Positions 10,390 to 21,753 of a stretch of DNA of 64,000 nt are shown piece by piece. The DNA lies in contig NZ_JAEVFI010000005.1 of assembly GCF_019303495.1 (NCBI RefSeq), positions 153,313 to 217,312 on the forward strand, given 5' to 3'. The DNA is from Streptomyces sp. JJ66. GTDB taxonomy: Bacteria; Actinomycetota; Actinomycetes; Streptomycetales; Streptomycetaceae. The notes beneath the pieces were generated by a model. It did not search any database, had not been told where the DNA came from, and saw nothing but the letters and a program-made list of their open reading frames with translations. The translations under genes and the position numbers were made by a program. Positions within the stretch are counted from its first letter, which is position 1. Each line of letters opens with the position of its first letter.

Positions 10390-10620
10390 ATGACCGCGAT
10401 CACGAGCCGGGATGTCCCGGAGCAGACACTCAATGCCCTGAAAGTCCGCGCCGCGCAGGCGGGCACGTCGCTCCAGGGGTATGCCCAGGAGCTTCTCTCC
10501 CGGGAAGCCGCCAAGCCCACCCTCGCGGAGATGGCCGCGCGCTTGGAGCGAGGAACCCGGACCGAGCTCAGCACAGCCGACGTTCTCGACGCCATCGAGG
10601 GCGGGCGGGAACGCCGTTGA
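10390..10620 (+). CDS. VapB/FitA-type ribbon-helix-helix antitoxin
   Basis: A 76-aa protein with an N-terminal ribbon-helix-helix pattern: ITSRDVPEQTLNALKVRA (strand then helix) followed by GTSLQGYAQELLSREA. The acidic C-terminal tail (TADVLDAIEGGRERR) should wrap a PIN-domain toxin. Such antitoxins repress their own operon and neutralise a VapC ribonuclease. The ATG at 10390 is preferred over the one at 10381 because GGAAAG is correctly placed upstream. The stop overlaps a TTG start by TTGA, the usual antitoxin-toxin coupling. The toxin frame that follows ends after 23 codons, so this antitoxin is an orphan here. Confidence 0.82.
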   Translation: MTAITSRDVPEQTLNALKVRAAQAGTSLQGYAQELLSREAAKPTLAEMAARLERGTRTELSTADVLDAIEGGRERR

Positions 10621-10688
10621 TCGTCATCGACTGTTCCAGTAGCTGCCCCGTGTGCCGGTCTGGCCTTCCCGGTGCCTGCTTCAGGTGA
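10617..10688 (+). pseudogene. Remnant of a VapC PIN-domain toxin gene
   Basis: The frame starts at TTG overlapping the antitoxin stop and reads LIVIDCSS, which fits the beta-strand-1 start of PIN-domain toxins, where the conserved Asp is a metal ligand. The sequence then departs from the family and stops after 23 codons. A normal VapC is about 130 aa. The next gene is an unrelated DUF397 gene on the other strand starting 14 bp downstream. This looks like a deletion that removed the toxin body. The call rests on the overlap geometry plus eight residues. Confidence 0.5.
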
Positions 10689-10701
10689 CGTTGGGCACGG
10701 C

Positions 10702-10890
10702 TCAGGAACCGGGCCGGTGGGTGAGGTGGGCGAGGAAGGAGCCCCACCCGGCGGGCGTCACGAGGAGGCGCGGGCCGTCGCTGACCTTGGAGTCCCGGAC
10801 CGCCACCGTGTTCGGCACGTTGACGGCCACCTCCACGCACTCCCCGCTGCCAGTGCTGTAGCTCGACTTGAAGAACACAAAACTGGGCAC
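10702..10890 (-). CDS. DUF397 domain protein (WhiJ-cluster type small protein)
   Basis: A 62-aa protein with the DUF397 signature: FFKSSYSTGSGECVEVA, then VAVRDSKVSDGP and the C-terminal WGSFL. DUF397 proteins are encoded beside XRE(DUF5753) regulators in streptomycetes and are thought to act with them in development and antibiotic control. The GTG at 10890 lies four bases after the stop of the XRE gene, and GAGGAG at the end of that gene supplies its ribosome binding site. The pair is therefore translationally coupled. Confidence 0.9.
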   Translation of the reverse strand: MPSFVFFKSSYSTGSGECVEVAVNVPNTVAVRDSKVSDGPRLLVTPAGWGSFLAHLTHRPGS

Positions 10891-10894
10891 GTGC

Positions 10895-11773
10895 TCACAA
10901 CTCCTCGCGAAGGCCATCGATCAGAGCCAGGGAATCGTTCGGGGCGAGCGCTTGCCTGGCGGTGCGATCGAAGAATATGCGGTACCTGGAGCTGTCGTCC
11001 TCGTTCTCCACCCACACCGTGGACCCGATCGTATCCGAGTGGACGACATCGGCCGCCTCCTCCGCCGCGAAGCCGATGATGGTGAAGGAACTGCCAGCAC
11101 AGGCATGCGCGCCAGCCTGGAAGGGAAGTACCTGAAGCCGCACGGTGGGGAGCGCGGCAACTTCCAGAAGGTGGGCCAGCTGGGCGCGCATCACCTGTGG
11201 GCCGCCAATGAGCTGACGCAGAGCCGCCTCCCACACCACTGCGTACACTTGCAGAGGACTCTCGTCGCGCAGGCGACGTTGGCGTTGCAACCTGACGTCT
11301 ACCATGCGCTCGATCTCGTCGGGGTCCTCCCAGGCCCCTTCGCCCGCTACGAGGGCGCGCGCGTACTCGGCGGTCTGGAGCAAGCCTGGGATGCATGCCA
11401 ACTGCCAGGTGCGTACGTGACTCGCGGCGTCTTCCATGGCGATGTACTCGCTCAGCGATCCCGAGTTCGGCAGGTGCTGCCACCATCCCCTCGCCTTGCG
11501 GCGTTCGCGGTCCAGTCTGGCGAGATTGAGCAATGAGGCGACCAGCGCGGGGTCTTCCACTCCGTAGAAGTCACACAGCGCCCGTACATCAGGGTCGCGG
11601 ATGGGTACCCACCCGCGCTCCATCTTGACGACCTTCGTAGCCGTGGCGCTGAGCGCCCCGGCTGCCTGCTGCTGGGTTCGTCCGACGGCGTCTCGGAGCC
11701 GAAGCAGCTCGTTGCCGAGCTTGCGGCCGAGGACGGTGGAGACCCGGTTCCCTTGCTGTGCCCGCTGGTTCAC
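10895..11773 (-). CDS. XRE-family regulator with DUF5753 domain (WhiJ-like)
   Basis: A 292-aa DNA-binding regulator. The N-terminal helix-turn-helix (about residues 14-70) contains LRLRDAVGRTQQQAAGAL and TATKVVKMERG. The C-terminal DUF5753 region (about 95-285) contains TWQLACIPGLLQTAEYARAL, IGGPQVMRAQLAHLLEVA and RLQVLPF, all typical. The GTG at 11773 gives the standard length; an ATG at 11839 would add 22 atypical residues. The ligand and operator are unknown. It is coupled to the DUF397 gene and divergent from an ATPase gene (11944-12360), reproducing the three-gene WhiJ-type cluster. Confidence 0.92.
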   Translation of the reverse strand: MNQRAQQGNRVSTVLGRKLGNELLRLRDAVGRTQQQAAGALSATATKVVKMERGWVPIRDPDVRALCDFYGVEDPALVASLLNLARLDRERRKARGWWQHLPNSGSLSEYIAMEDAASHVRTWQLACIPGLLQTAEYARALVAGEGAWEDPDEIERMVDVRLQRQRRLRDESPLQVYAVVWEAALRQLIGGPQVMRAQLAHLLEVAALPTVRLQVLPFQAGAHACAGSSFTIIGFAAEEAADVVHSDTIGSTVWVENEDDSSRYRIFFDRTARQALAPNDSLALIDGLREEL

Positions 11774-11943
11774 GTCAGCAGTGTGCCTTGTGGGTCCGGC
11801 CGAGTCGAATCGTTCGGGGAAGATATTCTCAAAGACCATTGCTCCCGAATAGATATGCAGCTACCTTGCGTGGTGTCAGAGTCACCCACCGGTAAGTGGG
11901 TTGGCTGCCGTCACAGTTGCCTACTTCGAGAGGTTGGGCAGTC

Positions 11944-12360
11944 ATGGACGCACTACGGCGCCCTGCGGGTGGGATCGAACGCGAGGACCAGTTGGACTAC
12001 ACGCCGTATCCGGGGAGCGTGCAGTTGGCGCGGCGGCGGGCGGCGCGGCTGGTGGGAGAGTGGGGGCATGCCGGACTCGCGGGGGACGCGGCGGTCATCG
12101 TCAGCGAACTCGCGTGCAACGCGCTGCTGTTTGGCTGCCTACCCGGACGGCATTTCCGAGTGCGCCTGATGTTGACGGCGCTGACGCTGCGCATCGAGGT
12201 CAGCGACCCACGGGGCGAGCGGCAGCCCAGGCCACGTAAGGCGGCTGACGATGAGATGTTCGGGCGTGGCCTGCTCATCGTGGAACACCTGGCCGCCCGC
12301 TGGGGCGTCACGCCGCGCACGGTGGGCAAGACGGTCTGGGCCGAACTGGACCTCCGCTGA
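11944..12360 (+). CDS. RsbW-like ATP-binding protein (HATPase_c, anti-sigma-factor type)
   Basis: A 138-aa single-domain GHKL ATPase. It shows the N-box in SELACNALLFG (about residues 56-66) and the G2-type box FGRGLLIVEHLA (about 107-118). The G1 segment is degenerate (VSDPRGERQP). Such short kinases in streptomycetes are anti-sigma-factor-like and often sit beside XRE/DUF397 pairs. The ATG at 11944 follows GAGAGG with good spacing. It is divergent from the XRE gene, so the 170-bp spacer should contain the control region of the triad. The target sigma factor, if any, is not in the window. Confidence 0.85.
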   Translation: MDALRRPAGGIEREDQLDYTPYPGSVQLARRRAARLVGEWGHAGLAGDAAVIVSELACNALLFGCLPGRHFRVRLMLTALTLRIEVSDPRGERQPRPRKAADDEMFGRGLLIVEHLAARWGVTPRTVGKTVWAELDLR

Positions 12361-12491
12361 CCTGTGCGGAGTTCAGTGCGGCTTCCCGTCGTTGCCGTCC
12401 TACTCGATCTGACGACAGTCCGCGGGATCGCCTGCGCGTTGAGAGCCCGGTTCGTAGAGTGACGGGCCGCAGACGGAAGGAACGCTCCCAG

Positions 12492-12815
12492 ATGCGTCCA
12501 CAGCGCTTCGAAACCTTCGTCCTGGAACTCGCCCAGAGCAATCCTCAGGTCGGTGCAACCACCACTCTGCGGGACAGCGGTGACACCACCTACCCCTACG
12601 GCCTGTCCGTGAAGCTGGAAGGACGGGACGTGCGGTACCAGTTCATCGCCCAGCCCCGCGACGGCGACCGGTACGACGAGCCGGAGAACGTCACCGAGGC
12701 CGAGCGGCCGTTCCACCCGGATGCGGTGCCCGCCGCCGGGCTGCCGGAAGAGCAGTTCATGGCCGGGCTGGTGGGCCGTTCCGGCTCTCCGGAACTCCTC
12801 GACGTCACCGTGTGA
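12492..12815 (+). CDS. Hypothetical protein, 107 aa
   Basis: Small acidic soluble protein beginning RPQRFETFVLELAQ. It has a central VKLEGRDVRYQFIAQPRDGDRY block and a C-terminal AGLVGRSGSPELLDVTV. No known domain is recognised. GC3 bias and a GGAAGGAA motif upstream of the ATG at 12492 support a real gene. In the same frame beyond its TGA, 29 further coding-like codons run to the next stop (see 12816-12905). The present C-terminus may therefore be a truncation. Confidence 0.65.
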   Translation: MRPQRFETFVLELAQSNPQVGATTTLRDSGDTTYPYGLSVKLEGRDVRYQFIAQPRDGDRYDEPENVTEAERPFHPDAVPAAGLPEEQFMAGLVGRSGSPELLDVTV

Positions 12816-12905
12816 TCTCCCCGGCCGGGCAACCGCCCGGGGCACGACGGGGTCACGTTCTTCTTCGCCAGCACGGCGAGGATTTACGCCCGCGTCATCC
12901 GCTGA
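12816..12905 (+). other. In-frame coding-like tail after the stop of the preceding gene
   Basis: Directly after the TGA at 12813-12815, the same frame stays open for 29 codons. It reads as a plausible protein end (HDGVTFFFASTARIYARVIR), with C or G in nearly every third position. It could be a nonsense-split tail of the upstream gene, a remnant of another gene, or readthrough. It has no start codon or ribosome binding site of its own. Confidence 0.3.
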
Positions 12906-12990
12906 GGCACGGTGAGCCGACCGGGCACTGCGTGCGCGCACCGCCCCGTCCGCGGTGCGCTGGGCGGGGCGGCGACGGCGCAGGTCGGGG

Positions 12991-13464
12991 TTATTGCTTG
13001 TGCTCGGCCTGGAACATCCAGTGGTGCTTTTCCAGGTCGCCCGTGAGGGTGATGAGGATGTCCTCGGTCACCGGGTCCGCCTTGCCGGCGGCGGCCATGC
13101 GTTCGCGCATGCGGCGGACGACGGTCTCCAGGGCGCTGGTCATGGTGGCGACGGCGTCGGTGTCCTGCTGCCAGCCGTCCACCACGTGGTCGATGCCGCT
13201 GTCCTCGGCCACGGTGCCCACCCGGCCGTCCGGTGCCAGGCCGAGGGCTGAGGCGCGTTCGGCGACCGTGTCGGAGTACTGGCGGGCGGTGTCCACCACC
13301 TCGTCGAGCTGGAGGTGGACGGTGCGGAAGCGCGGGCCCACCACGGTCCAGTGGATCTGCTTGGCCACCAGGGAGAGGTCCACGAGATCGACCAGCGCGC
13401 CCTGTAGCGCCTCACCGACCACCTTGAGGTCCTGCTCCGGCAGGGTGCTCTTCACGGTGTACAT
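12991..13464 (-). CDS. Dps-family ferritin-like DNA-protection protein
   Basis: A 157-aa ferritin-like protein that oxidises and stores iron and shields the nucleoid under stress. The ferroxidase pattern is present as IHWTVVGPRFRTVHLQLDEVVD (split here as IHW, then VHLQLDEVVD, about residues 37-59). The rest is four-helix bundle with the C-terminal HHWMFQAE. It has no long Lys-rich tail, so DNA binding may be weak or depend on the short termini. The ATG at 13464 gives the usual N-terminus (MYTVKSTL). It lies between a hypothetical gene (convergent) and mreB/mbl (same strand, 83-bp gap). Confidence 0.92.
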   Translation of the reverse strand: MYTVKSTLPEQDLKVVGEALQGALVDLVDLSLVAKQIHWTVVGPRFRTVHLQLDEVVDTARQYSDTVAERASALGLAPDGRVGTVAEDSGIDHVVDGWQQDTDAVATMTSALETVVRRMRERMAAAGKADPVTEDILITLTGDLEKHHWMFQAEHKQ

Positions 13465-13547
13465 CCGCCCACCTCACTCCTTGCTCGCACGTTGCTTTGC
13501 GCGGCTATGCGCCTTTCCGTCCACGCGGGTACCCAGGTCCGCCGGGC

Positions 13548-14564
13548 TCACGCCACCGCGACGGTGGCGGGGGCGGCGAAGGCCGTCTCCAGCCGGGCGA
13601 AGTCCTCCAGGCAGCGCCCGGTGCCCACGGCGACGCAGGTCATCGGCTCGTCGGCGACGGTGACCGGCATGCCCGTCTCGCGCGAGAGGCGGTCGTCCAG
13701 GCCGTGCAGGAGGGCGCCGCCCCCGGTCAGGACGATGCCGCGTTCCATGATGTCGCCGTACAGCTCGGCCGGGCAGGCGTCGAACGCCCCGCACACGACA
13801 TCGACGATGGCCTGTACCGGCGGCTCGATGGCCTCGTGGATCGCCTCGCTGTCCAGCTGCACCGTCTTGGGCATGCCGGTGACCTTGTCGCGGCCCCGGA
13901 TGACCATCTGGGCGTCCGTGCCGAGCGTCATCTTGATCTGCTCGGCGGTGCGCTCGCCGACGGTGATGGTGTGCTGCTTCTCCACGTAGGCCGCGATCGC
14001 CGCGTCCAGCGCGTCACCGGCGACGCGGGAGTGGCGGGCGACGACCATGCCGCCCAGCGAGATGACGGCGACCTCGGTGGAGCCGCCGCCGATGTCCACG
14101 ACCATGGACCCGCACGGCTCGTACACCGGCAGTCCGGCGCCGATCGCGGCGGCCATCGGCTCCTCGATCAGGTGCACCGAGCGCGCGCCCGCCCGGGAGG
14201 TGGCCTCCAGCACGGCCCGGCGTTCGACGCCGGTCACCCCGCTCGGGGTGCACACGACCACGCGTGGCGCCCGGCTGCGGCTGCGCCGCGCCTTGGTGAT
14301 GAAGTGCCGCAGCATGCCCTCGGCGGCCTCGTAGTCGGAGACGACGCCGCCCCGAAGCGGCCGGGTGGCGACGATGGTGCCCGGGGTGCGGCCCACCGCC
14401 TCGCGCGCCTCGTGCCCGACGGCGAGCACGTGGCCGGTGCGGGAGTCAACAGCCACGACAGACGGCTCGTTGAGAACGATGCCGCGCCCGCGGGCGTACA
14501 CGAGGGTGTTGGCGGTGCCCAGGTCTATGCCCAGGTCGCGGGTGCTGAAGGTCATGTTGGTCAT
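13548..14564 (-). CDS. MreB/Mbl-family actin-like protein
   Basis: Bacterial actin homologue, 338 aa. It has phosphate-1 motif LGIDLGTANTLVY (about residues 9-21), the phosphate-2 segment MVVDIGGGSTEVAVISLGG and the adenosine motif IVLTGGGALLHGLD. No mreC, mreD, pbp2 or rodA gene is nearby, so this is not the main mre operon but probably a stand-alone Mbl-type paralogue. In Streptomyces these proteins act in spore-wall synthesis. The ATG at 14564 is one of two close Met codons (the other is at 14555). TGGAGT upstream favours the first. Confidence 0.9.
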   Translation of the reverse strand: MTNMTFSTRDLGIDLGTANTLVYARGRGIVLNEPSVVAVDSRTGHVLAVGHEAREAVGRTPGTIVATRPLRGGVVSDYEAAEGMLRHFITKARRSRSRAPRVVVCTPSGVTGVERRAVLEATSRAGARSVHLIEEPMAAAIGAGLPVYEPCGSMVVDIGGGSTEVAVISLGGMVVARHSRVAGDALDAAIAAYVEKQHTITVGERTAEQIKMTLGTDAQMVIRGRDKVTGMPKTVQLDSEAIHEAIEPPVQAIVDVVCGAFDACPAELYGDIMERGIVLTGGGALLHGLDDRLSRETGMPVTVADEPMTCVAVGTGRCLEDFARLETAFAAPATVAVA

Positions 14565-14728
14565 GGACGTGACTCCACGTGTTTTCCGGTGATGTGTGCT
14601 GTACGTGACGCCTTGTATCGAATTCTCACCAGTTCGGGGAGCGCTGCCACCGGACGGGCGCACCCGTGCGGCAATCGGGGCACAGGGCGCGTCGCCGCCC
14701 GGCCCGGAGGCCGTCCTAGGGTGGCCGT

Positions 14729-15442
14729 ATGGCAACGCATCTGATCACCGGCGCGGGTTCCGGCATCGGCGCCGCGCTCACCCGCGCGCTGCTGGCGCGC
14801 GGCGACGCCCTGTGGCTGCTCGCCCGGGACGCCGGACGCGCCCGGCAGCTCGCGCAGGAGTTCACCCCGGCCGCCGAGGCCGCGGGCGGCGCCGTCCACA
14901 CGCTCGTGGGCGACCTGGCCGACCCCGATCGCCTGTCCTGGGCGTTCGGGCACCAACAGCTGCCCGGCGAGCTGGACTCGGTGGTGCACAGCGCTGGCGT
15001 CTGCGACCTGGGCGAGGTCGGGGAGCTGACGCCCAAGGTGTGGCAGGCGACACTGGCCGCGAACCTCGTCGCCCCCGCCGAGCTGACCCGCCTGCTGCTG
15101 CCTCAGCTGCGCCTGGCCCGGGGCCACGTGGTGTTCGTCAACTCCGGGGCCGGGCTGCGCGCCAACCCGCAGTGGAGCGCCTACGCCGCCAGCAAGCACG
15201 GGCTGAAGGCACTGGCCGACGCGCTGCGGGCGGAGGAGTCGGGCCACGGGGTGCGGGTCAGCAGCGTCTACCCGGGGCGGACGGCGACGCCGATGCAGGA
15301 GAAGGTGCACCGGCAGGAGGGCAAGGCGTACCGGGAGGAGGCGTGGATGAGCCCGGAGTCGGTCGCCCGCACGGTGCTCACCGCGCTGGACCTGCCGCGC
15401 GGCACCGAGATCACCGACCTCAGCGTCCGCCCCACCGCCTGA
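14729..15442 (+). CDS. Short-chain dehydrogenase/reductase
   Basis: Classical SDR of 237 aa with NAD(P)-binding TGAGSGIG (residues 6-13). It has the NSG-type active-site strand (VVFVNSGAG) and the catalytic YAASK (about residues 151-155). Substrate is unknown. The PGRTATPMQ segment after the active site is common in actinobacterial SDRs of the SCO-type 'SDR family NAD(P)-dependent oxidoreductase'. The last codons are part of a 28-30-bp tandem repeat that continues past the stop (15421-15536). It is divergent from mreB/mbl. Confidence 0.9.
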   Translation: MATHLITGAGSGIGAALTRALLARGDALWLLARDAGRARQLAQEFTPAAEAAGGAVHTLVGDLADPDRLSWAFGHQQLPGELDSVVHSAGVCDLGEVGELTPKVWQATLAANLVAPAELTRLLLPQLRLARGHVVFVNSGAGLRANPQWSAYAASKHGLKALADALRAEESGHGVRVSSVYPGRTATPMQEKVHRQEGKAYREEAWMSPESVARTVLTALDLPRGTEITDLSVRPTA

Positions 15443-15536
15443 CACCGGCCGTCCGCCCGCCCCACCGGCTGACACCGGCCGCCGCTGCCCGACCGGCTGA
15501 CACCGGCCGCCGCTGCCCGACCGGCTGACACCGGCC
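15421..15536. repeat. Four-copy tandem repeat (28-30 bp) spanning the 3' end of the SDR gene
   Basis: Units begin at 15421 (30 bp), 15451 (30 bp), 15481 (28 bp) and 15509 (28 bp). The last two are identical. All share the core ACCGSCTGACACCGGCC. The first unit contains the SDR stop codon, so the gene end itself has been copied downstream. This suggests local slippage or unequal exchange. Confidence 0.9.
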
Positions 15537-15661
15537 GCCGCTGCCGCGTGCCACCCGCACGCCGCTGTCCGCACGTCCCCTGCTCGCCCGCTGCCGGGCA
15601 GGAGCGGGCCGCGCGCTGACCTCGTGGGACGGCCGTCCCCGCGCGCTCGTAGGCTGCGGGG

Positions 15662-18978
<3,317 letters not shown>

Positions 18979-19022
18979 GGCGTCCCGGGCGGGCATGGCC
19001 GACGGGAGCCGCCGGAGGCCGG

Positions 19023-19064
19023 GCGGGACCAGCGAGGCGGGACCAGCGAGGCGGGACCGGCGGG
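19023..19064. repeat. Three-copy 14-bp tandem repeat
   Basis: Three units of GCGGGACCAGCGAG, the last with changes, lie in the 342-bp spacer between ligA and the GGDEF-EAL gene. The rest of the spacer (18979-19320) holds the presumed promoter of the downstream gene and an inverted repeat at 19203-19222. No RNA gene or further ORF was seen there. Confidence 0.8.
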
Positions 19065-19202
19065 GTGAGGCGAGGCCCGAGGGGGTGGGGGCGGCGGGGC
19101 TGGCGCGCTGCCGACCGGTTACCCGACGCACCGTCCGAACGACCGTACGAGGTAGGAATCCCTTCGGTAACCGCCCGTTCCTGCACGGTAGGTGACGGAC
19201 AA

Positions 19203-19222
19203 TTAGCCAACCTGGCGGCTAA
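19203..19222. promoter_or_regulatory. Inverted repeat TTAGCC-N8-GGCTAA upstream of the c-di-GMP gene
   Basis: A perfect 6-bp dyad with an 8-bp spacer lies about 100 bp before the GGDEF-EAL start, in a locally A/T-richer stretch. The size fits a dimeric regulator site. No specific factor is assigned. Confidence 0.4.
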
Positions 19223-19320
19223 CCGTGGTCGATCGGTGCCCCTGACACCGTTTCACGCCTACTGTGGAAGACGGGCGCCTGCCGTGGCGCGGTGCACCGA
19301 CGGCCGTGAGAGGGACGCGC

Positions 19321-21597
19321 ATGCAGCAGACACCCGAAGACCGTGGCGGCGGCCAGAGCCGTCCGCCCCGGCCCCCGGCCGCGCCCGCCCTCCCCGCCGT
19401 ACCGTCGCCCGGCCCCTCCGGCCCCGCCCCGGTCCGCGCCGAGCTCCGCCGCAGCGAGCTGACCCGCACCGGGCAGTGCCCCGGTACCGGCCGGAGTAGC
19501 CCGGCCGAGCACGGCTCGTGGATGCGGCGTGCCCTGCTGGCCCGGGTGCCCGGCCTGCCCGGTGCCGTGCTCCTGGCCGCGGGTCTCGTGCTGGTGCTGT
19601 GCGGCTACCAGGCCGGGCGCGGGGACGCCCTCTTCCCCGGCTCCCGCGCCGGCTGGGCGCTGGCGGTGCTCAGCGGCCTCGTCGTGGCCCACCTGGTGCT
19701 GGTCGGCCGGGCCCGCTGGTGGGGCGGCACCGGTTCCGGCGCCGCCCTCACCCTCGCGATCCTGCTGCTGTATGGGTGGATGCCCGCGGTGCTGGTCAGC
19801 GTCGCCGTCGTCTTCGTCGCCGGTCTGGCCCGGCACCGCCGCCCGGGGCAGGCCGCCCTGCACGGCGCCGTGGACATCCTCGGCCTCGCCGCCGCCGCGC
19901 TCGTCATGGCCGCCTTCGGCCACCACACCTCGGTGGACCGGCCGTGGACCCCGGACACCTGGCACTGGGCCGCCGTGCCCGAGATGACGGCCATCGCCTG
20001 CACCTACCTCCTGGTCACCCGGGCCCTGCAGTGGTACAGCGTGAACCCGCGCCCCGCGCTGCCCAGCGCCGCCCGCACCGCCCTCCTGCGGCACGGCCTG
20101 ACCTGTGTCGCGCTGATGGGCATCTCGCCGCTGATCGTCGTCGTCGCCCACGCCCGGCCGGTGGTGCTGCCGCTGTTCGCCGTCCCCTTAATCGCGCTGG
20201 ACTCCACCTTGCGGATCGCCCGCGTCCGGGCCGAGGAGCAGCTGCGTGACCCGCTGACCGGCCTGCCCAACCGGCTGTGGCTGATGGAACGCACCTGGTC
20301 CGCCCTGCACGATGCCGACCGGGCCGGTGCCCGCGCCGCGCTCGTCCTGATCGACCTCGACCGCTTCCGCTCCGTCAACGACACCCTCGGCCACCTCGCC
20401 GGGGACCGGCTGCTGCTCCAGGTCGCCGACCGGCTGCGCAGCGCCCTGCCGCGCGGCGCGGAGGTGGCCCGGCTTGGCGGGGACGAGTTCGCGGTGCTGC
20501 TGCCGCTGGCGGTCTCCACCACCAGCGCCCAGCGCGCCGCCCGCACCGTCGTCAGCGCGCTCAGCTCACCGCTGCACCTGGACGGGCACAGCCTGGTGCT
20601 GGAGGCCAGCGCGGGCGTCGCCGTCTTCCCCGACCACGCCCGCGAGGCCGAGGGCCTGCTGCGCCGCGCCGACGTGGCGATGTACGAGGCCAAGCGGGAC
20701 CGCAGCGGCGTCGAGGTCTACGACGTCACGCGCGACGGCAACACCGTGGACCGCCTCGGCCTCCTCGGCGACCTGCGGCGCGCGCTGGAGGTGGGCGAGG
20801 TGGAGCTGCACTACCAGCCGAAGGTCCGCTTCGACGGGCAGGTCACGGGGCTGGAGGCACTGGTGCGCTGGAACCACCCCGAGCGCGGCCGGGTCGCCCC
20901 GGACACCTTCATCGCCATCGCCGAGAGCTCCGGCCTGATGCCGCGCCTGACCGAACACGTGCTGGAGACCGCGCTCGGGCAGGTCGCGCGGTGGCGGGCG
21001 GCCGGGCTCACCGTGCCCGTCGCCGTCAACGTCTCCCCGCGCGACGTCCACACCCCGGGGTTCGCCGGGGCGGTGGCCGCCCGGCTGGCCCGGCACGGCG
21101 TGCCCGCGTCCGCGCTCCAGCTGGAGATCACCGAGCACGTGCTACTGGAGGAGCCCCGGCAGGCCGCCGACACCCTGGCCGGGCTGGCCGGGCACGGGGT
21201 GAAGATGTCGCTGGACGACTTCGGCACCGGCTACTCCTCGCTGGTCCACCTGCGCAGACTGCCCGTCAGCGAGCTGAAGATCGACCGCTCGTTCGTGGCC
21301 CGCCTCGCCGTGGACAGCCAGGACGCCGAGATCGTGCGCTGCACCGTCGATCTCGCCCACTCCCTCGGCCTGCTCGTCGTCGCCGAGGGCGTGGAGGACG
21401 ACGAGACCTGGGAACGCCTGCGGGACCTGGGCTGCGACGCGGTGCAGGGCTGGCTGGTGGCCGCGGCGATGCCTCCGGCGGAGACCACGGCCTGGCTGCG
21501 CGCCCGCGAGGTGGCGCCCACGGCCACCGACGCCCACCCCTCACGCCCTTCCCGTCCCGCGGGCCTCACCACCCATGCCAAGGGGACCACGGCGTAG
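19321..21597 (+). CDS. Membrane GGDEF-EAL protein (RmdB-like c-di-GMP enzyme), with a TTA codon
   Basis: A 758-aa cyclic-di-GMP turnover protein. A Pro-rich N-terminus leads into about six hydrophobic segments (about residues 60-295). These are followed by a GGDEF domain with intact GGDEF (386-390) and an EAL domain with intact EAL (512-514), DDFGTGYSSL and KIDRSFV. Both motifs are complete, so it could synthesise or degrade c-di-GMP. The S. coelicolor protein at the equivalent position (RmdB, SCO5495, from memory) is a phosphodiesterase affecting development. The ATG at 19321 has GAGAGGGA upstream. Leu290 is encoded by TTA (20188-20190), so translation should depend on the bldA tRNA. It is monocistronic, between ligA and gatC. 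Confidence 0.93.
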   Translation: MQQTPEDRGGGQSRPPRPPAAPALPAVPSPGPSGPAPVRAELRRSELTRTGQCPGTGRSSPAEHGSWMRRALLARVPGLPGAVLLAAGLVLVLCGYQAGRGDALFPGSRAGWALAVLSGLVVAHLVLVGRARWWGGTGSGAALTLAILLLYGWMPAVLVSVAVVFVAGLARHRRPGQAALHGAVDILGLAAAALVMAAFGHHTSVDRPWTPDTWHWAAVPEMTAIACTYLLVTRALQWYSVNPRPALPSAARTALLRHGLTCVALMGISPLIVVVAHARPVVLPLFAVPLIALDSTLRIARVRAEEQLRDPLTGLPNRLWLMERTWSALHDADRAGARAALVLIDLDRFRSVNDTLGHLAGDRLLLQVADRLRSALPRGAEVARLGGDEFAVLLPLAVSTTSAQRAARTVVSALSSPLHLDGHSLVLEASAGVAVFPDHAREAEGLLRRADVAMYEAKRDRSGVEVYDVTRDGNTVDRLGLLGDLRRALEVGEVELHYQPKVRFDGQVTGLEALVRWNHPERGRVAPDTFIAIAESSGLMPRLTEHVLETALGQVARWRAAGLTVPVAVNVSPRDVHTPGFAGAVAARLARHGVPASALQLEITEHVLLEEPRQAADTLAGLAGHGVKMSLDDFGTGYSSLVHLRRLPVSELKIDRSFVARLAVDSQDAEIVRCTVDLAHSLGLLVVAEGVEDDETWERLRDLGCDAVQGWLVAAAMPPAETTAWLRAREVAPTATDAHPSRPSRPAGLTTHAKGTTA

Positions 21598-21753
21598 CGG
21601 CAGCCCCCGCCCGGGGACGGGCGCCGCGCGGTGCGCACGATCCCGGTCAGCCCGCCTGGCCTCCCACGCTGCTGTCGGCGTCCCGGGCCAAGCGGCACCG
21701 CGCATAGGATTGGGGCGCAAGCTCATGCCCGTAACCCCTTAAGGAACCGCCGC

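Noticed and set aside
15421-15536. Possible CRISPR array
   Set aside because: Units of 28-30 bp follow each other with no spacers and include the end of a coding gene.
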